A stretch of 64,000 bases of DNA from contig OZ245997.1 of NCBI GenBank assembly GCA_965230195.1, positions 3,286,001 through 3,350,000 on the forward strand, read 5' to 3'. Of the stretch, positions 62,385-64,000 are shown one piece after another. Below the pieces are notes generated by a model. The model saw only the letters and a program-made list of their open reading frames with translations, made no database searches and was not told the DNA's origin. The position numbers and the translations under genes were made by a program. Position 1 is the stretch's first letter. Each line of letters starts with the position of its first letter. The stretch comes from Putridiphycobacter sp965230195 (GTDB lineage: Bacteria > Bacteroidota > Bacteroidia > Flavobacteriales_D > Crocinitomicaceae).

Positions 62385-64000
62385 CTATTTTACAATATTG
62401 ACAATACCTCTGTATTCATAACGTCTGTCAACTGTTAAATCTTTTGTTTCTAAAACCCATGCATAGGTTCCGTCCTGGACAATCTCACCACTAAGAAGGG
62501 TTCCGTTCCAAGCGGCTTCAGGGTCTCTGGATTCCCAAACTAATTCTCCCCATCTGTTAAATACCTGTAATTTATAATCGTAGATATCAATACCTTCAAT
62601 ATAAACTCTCCAGGTATTATTAATATTATTACCATCAGGAGTAAATACATTTGGTGCGAAGATGCTAACATTACTGATTACTTCTGCAAAGCGGGAAGTT
62701 GAATTCTCACAACCATGAACACTAGTGGCAGTTAACTTCGTAATGTATCGGTTTGGAACACCTTGCTGGTATTCTACAACAGGACTCTTTTCTGTTGATG
62801 TGGTAGGGTTACCACCCGGCATTTCCCATTGATAAGTATTATTGCCTTTGGTCAGGTTAATGAGTTCAACTACCGGTTCAAACATACTTACCGGGTTAGG
62901 GTTGACATAAAAGTCAGCCACTGGAATAGGGTATGCTTCAGTAATCAGAGGATAGATTGTATCTGAGTGGCAACCATACTGTGACTCTACATATAAATAA
63001 ACGTCATATTCACCCACATTATTAAAGGTATGCGTAATACTGTCTATAGTGTTACTACCATTGGTTCCAATGTAGGTTTTACCATCAACAATCCAGGTTA
63101 CCTCCTCACTGATGTTTTGCGTGAAGCTACCATCTGTTGTATTGTAAAAAGAAATAGTAGCCGGAACACATTCACCAGGTGAGCTGGCATATAATGTCGG
63201 AATAGGTACATCTCTCATATGAATTTGTGTACAAACTGTTTGTGGTGTACTTTCACAATTATCAGATACCGTTACACAATAAGTTGTCTGATTTGATGGT
63301 GAAACAATTCTTGAATTACCTGTTGGCGTCATTGGGTTTCCATTTGCCGTCCAGTCATAATTGAGGCCCATATAACCATATCCACTGGTGGCGGTAACTA
63401 TTATTTCGGAATCGTATCCCGGACAAACAGTATCATTTTCCGTAATAGAAGCTACAATAGGGTCTCTTACAAATATGGTAATGTCTTCCGTATTTGAGAT
63501 ACAACCCAGTTCGTTAGTAGCATATACGCTAACTGTTGAATCCGCTATCGGACTTAATGATTGTGTACTACTCAAATCGTTAGTCTGATTCCAATGATAG
63601 TCAAATGTGATACCATTAATTGCAGTGGCGGTCAATATTGTAGTTCCATTTTGACAAACCGTGTCATCAGGGCTGACAGTAAGTACTACAGCAGGCGGAT
63701 CAATTAATGAGATTGTACTCGTAAACTCACAACCTGCAGCATCCCTCGAAACAAGATCATATGTGCCTGCAATTAAACCTGTAAAGGTATTCGAAGAACT
63801 AAAGGTGATACCATTATCTATACTAAATTGGTTGGCACCAATAATACCAGTTGAAGTAATCGTGATCTGGCCATCATTACTACCGGCACAGGATGGATCA
63901 ATCTTACTGGCAGAGTGTGTTTCTTCAGAAATGAGCAGGTCCATGGTATCCCTGACGGTTGGACAAATATTAAAGGAGTCGACCTCATTTAAAATCATGT
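62385..64000 (-). CDS. T9SS type B (gliding-motility-associated) surface protein, C-terminal part
   Basis: At least 537 residues; the frame is open to the window edge and the first ATG (63998) is probably internal, so the N-terminus and signal peptide lie outside. An SprB-type repeat (DPSCAGSNDGQITITSTG, FTGLIAGTYDLVSRDAAGCE) begins near the visible start, then several Ig/PKD-like domains (VTVSDNCESTPQTVCTQ, YQWEMPGGNPTTSTEKS), and the C-terminal CHU_C/type B domain: SIFAPNVFTPDGNNINNTW, FNRWGELVWESRDPEAAWNG and YRGIVNIVK. SprB-like proteins are large adhesins moved over the surface by the gliding machinery. The size of the whole protein is unknown. Confidence 0.9.
   Translation of the reverse strand, partial: MILNEVDSFNICPTVRDTMDLLISEETHSASKIDPSCAGSNDGQITITSTGIIGANQFSIDNGITFSSSNTFTGLIAGTYDLVSRDAAGCEFTSTISLIDPPAVVLTVSPDDTVCQNGTTILTATAINGITFDYHWNQTNDLSSTQSLSPIADSTVSVYATNELGCISNTEDITIFVRDPIVASITENDTVCPGYDSEIIVTATSGYGYMGLNYDWTANGNPMTPTGNSRIVSPSNQTTYCVTVSDNCESTPQTVCTQIHMRDVPIPTLYASSPGECVPATISFYNTTDGSFTQNISEEVTWIVDGKTYIGTNGSNTIDSITHTFNNVGEYDVYLYVESQYGCHSDTIYPLITEAYPIPVADFYVNPNPVSMFEPVVELINLTKGNNTYQWEMPGGNPTTSTEKSPVVEYQQGVPNRYITKLTATSVHGCENSTSRFAEVISNVSIFAPNVFTPDGNNINNTWRVYIEGIDIYDYKLQVFNRWGELVWESRDPEAAWNGTLLSGEIVQDGTYAWVLETKDLTVDRRYEYRGIVNIVK

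Overview
The window looks like ordinary chromosome from a member of the Bacteroidota, most likely the order Flavobacteriales. The DNA is AT-rich. Five large secreted proteins carry type IX secretion (T9SS) C-terminal domains (types A and B). There is a GLPGLI-family protein next to an outer-membrane barrel, a propeller/Y_Y_Y sensor protein, a long NusB, DUF4294 and DUF1573 proteins, and many copies of the Bacteroidota -7 promoter motif TAnnTTTG. A family-level placement (for example Crocinitomicaceae-like) would be a guess. I see no phage, insertion sequence with a transposase, CRISPR array, rRNA or tRNA.

Layout. 1-3.6 kb: the 5' end of pheS, then small lipoproteins, a TylF-like methyltransferase, a membrane-anchored LAS-type peptidase and a DUF4294 protein. 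3.6-3.9 kb: a short repeat element with terminal inverted repeats. 3.9-8.5 kb: thioesterase, DUF3820 and a TrmH-like tRNA methyltransferase facing nnr (NAD(P)HX repair), then a monooxygenase and a frame-disrupted AraC regulator. 8.7-15 kb: hypothetical lipoproteins, a methyltransferase, HxlR, an SDR enzyme and yebC. 15.2-22 kb: a CAAX-type membrane protease, a 7-TM AraC regulator, the outer-membrane barrel/GLPGLI pair, and sucD. 22-29 kb: dps, a nucleotide-sugar-epimerase-like protein, a 1255-residue double-propeller SpoIIE phosphatase, and mnmE. 29-41.5 kb: an 81-bp tandem repeat, three giant T9SS cargo proteins, a fatty-acid desaturase broken by one in-frame TGA, and an msrA-like gene behind a region dense in repeated operator-like words. 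41.5-48 kb: pnp, rpsO, and an apparent operon histidine kinase-cmk-fbaB-accD. 48-53 kb: SDR plus a membrane-anchored MutS-like ATPase, then an ankyrin protein and a DOMON-like/T9SS protein. 53-64 kb: an ABC exporter half, leucine dehydrogenase-nusB-DUF1573-yajC, YggS, DUF1015, a STAS protein, a GlcD-like oxidase, and the C-terminal part of a T9SS type B adhesin-like protein.

How it works together. Housekeeping functions (translation, tRNA modification, RNA decay, fatty-acid synthesis, TCA cycle, cofactor repair) alternate with surface and secretion functions. The T9SS cargo here (an M4 protease with CUB and PKD domains, a LamG protein, beta-propeller proteins) fits a particle- or polymer-associated life. 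The double-propeller SpoIIE phosphatase and the STAS-domain protein are the natural parts of a partner-switching pathway, but they lie 33 kb apart and no anti-sigma kinase lies between them, so that link is inference.

The most noteworthy items are two single-site gene disruptions (AraC, desaturase), the operator-like array at 34.4 kb, several genes whose -7 box sits only a few bases before the start codon (probable leaderless mRNAs), and the SDR/membrane-MutS pair. I did not find a clearly new multi-gene system.
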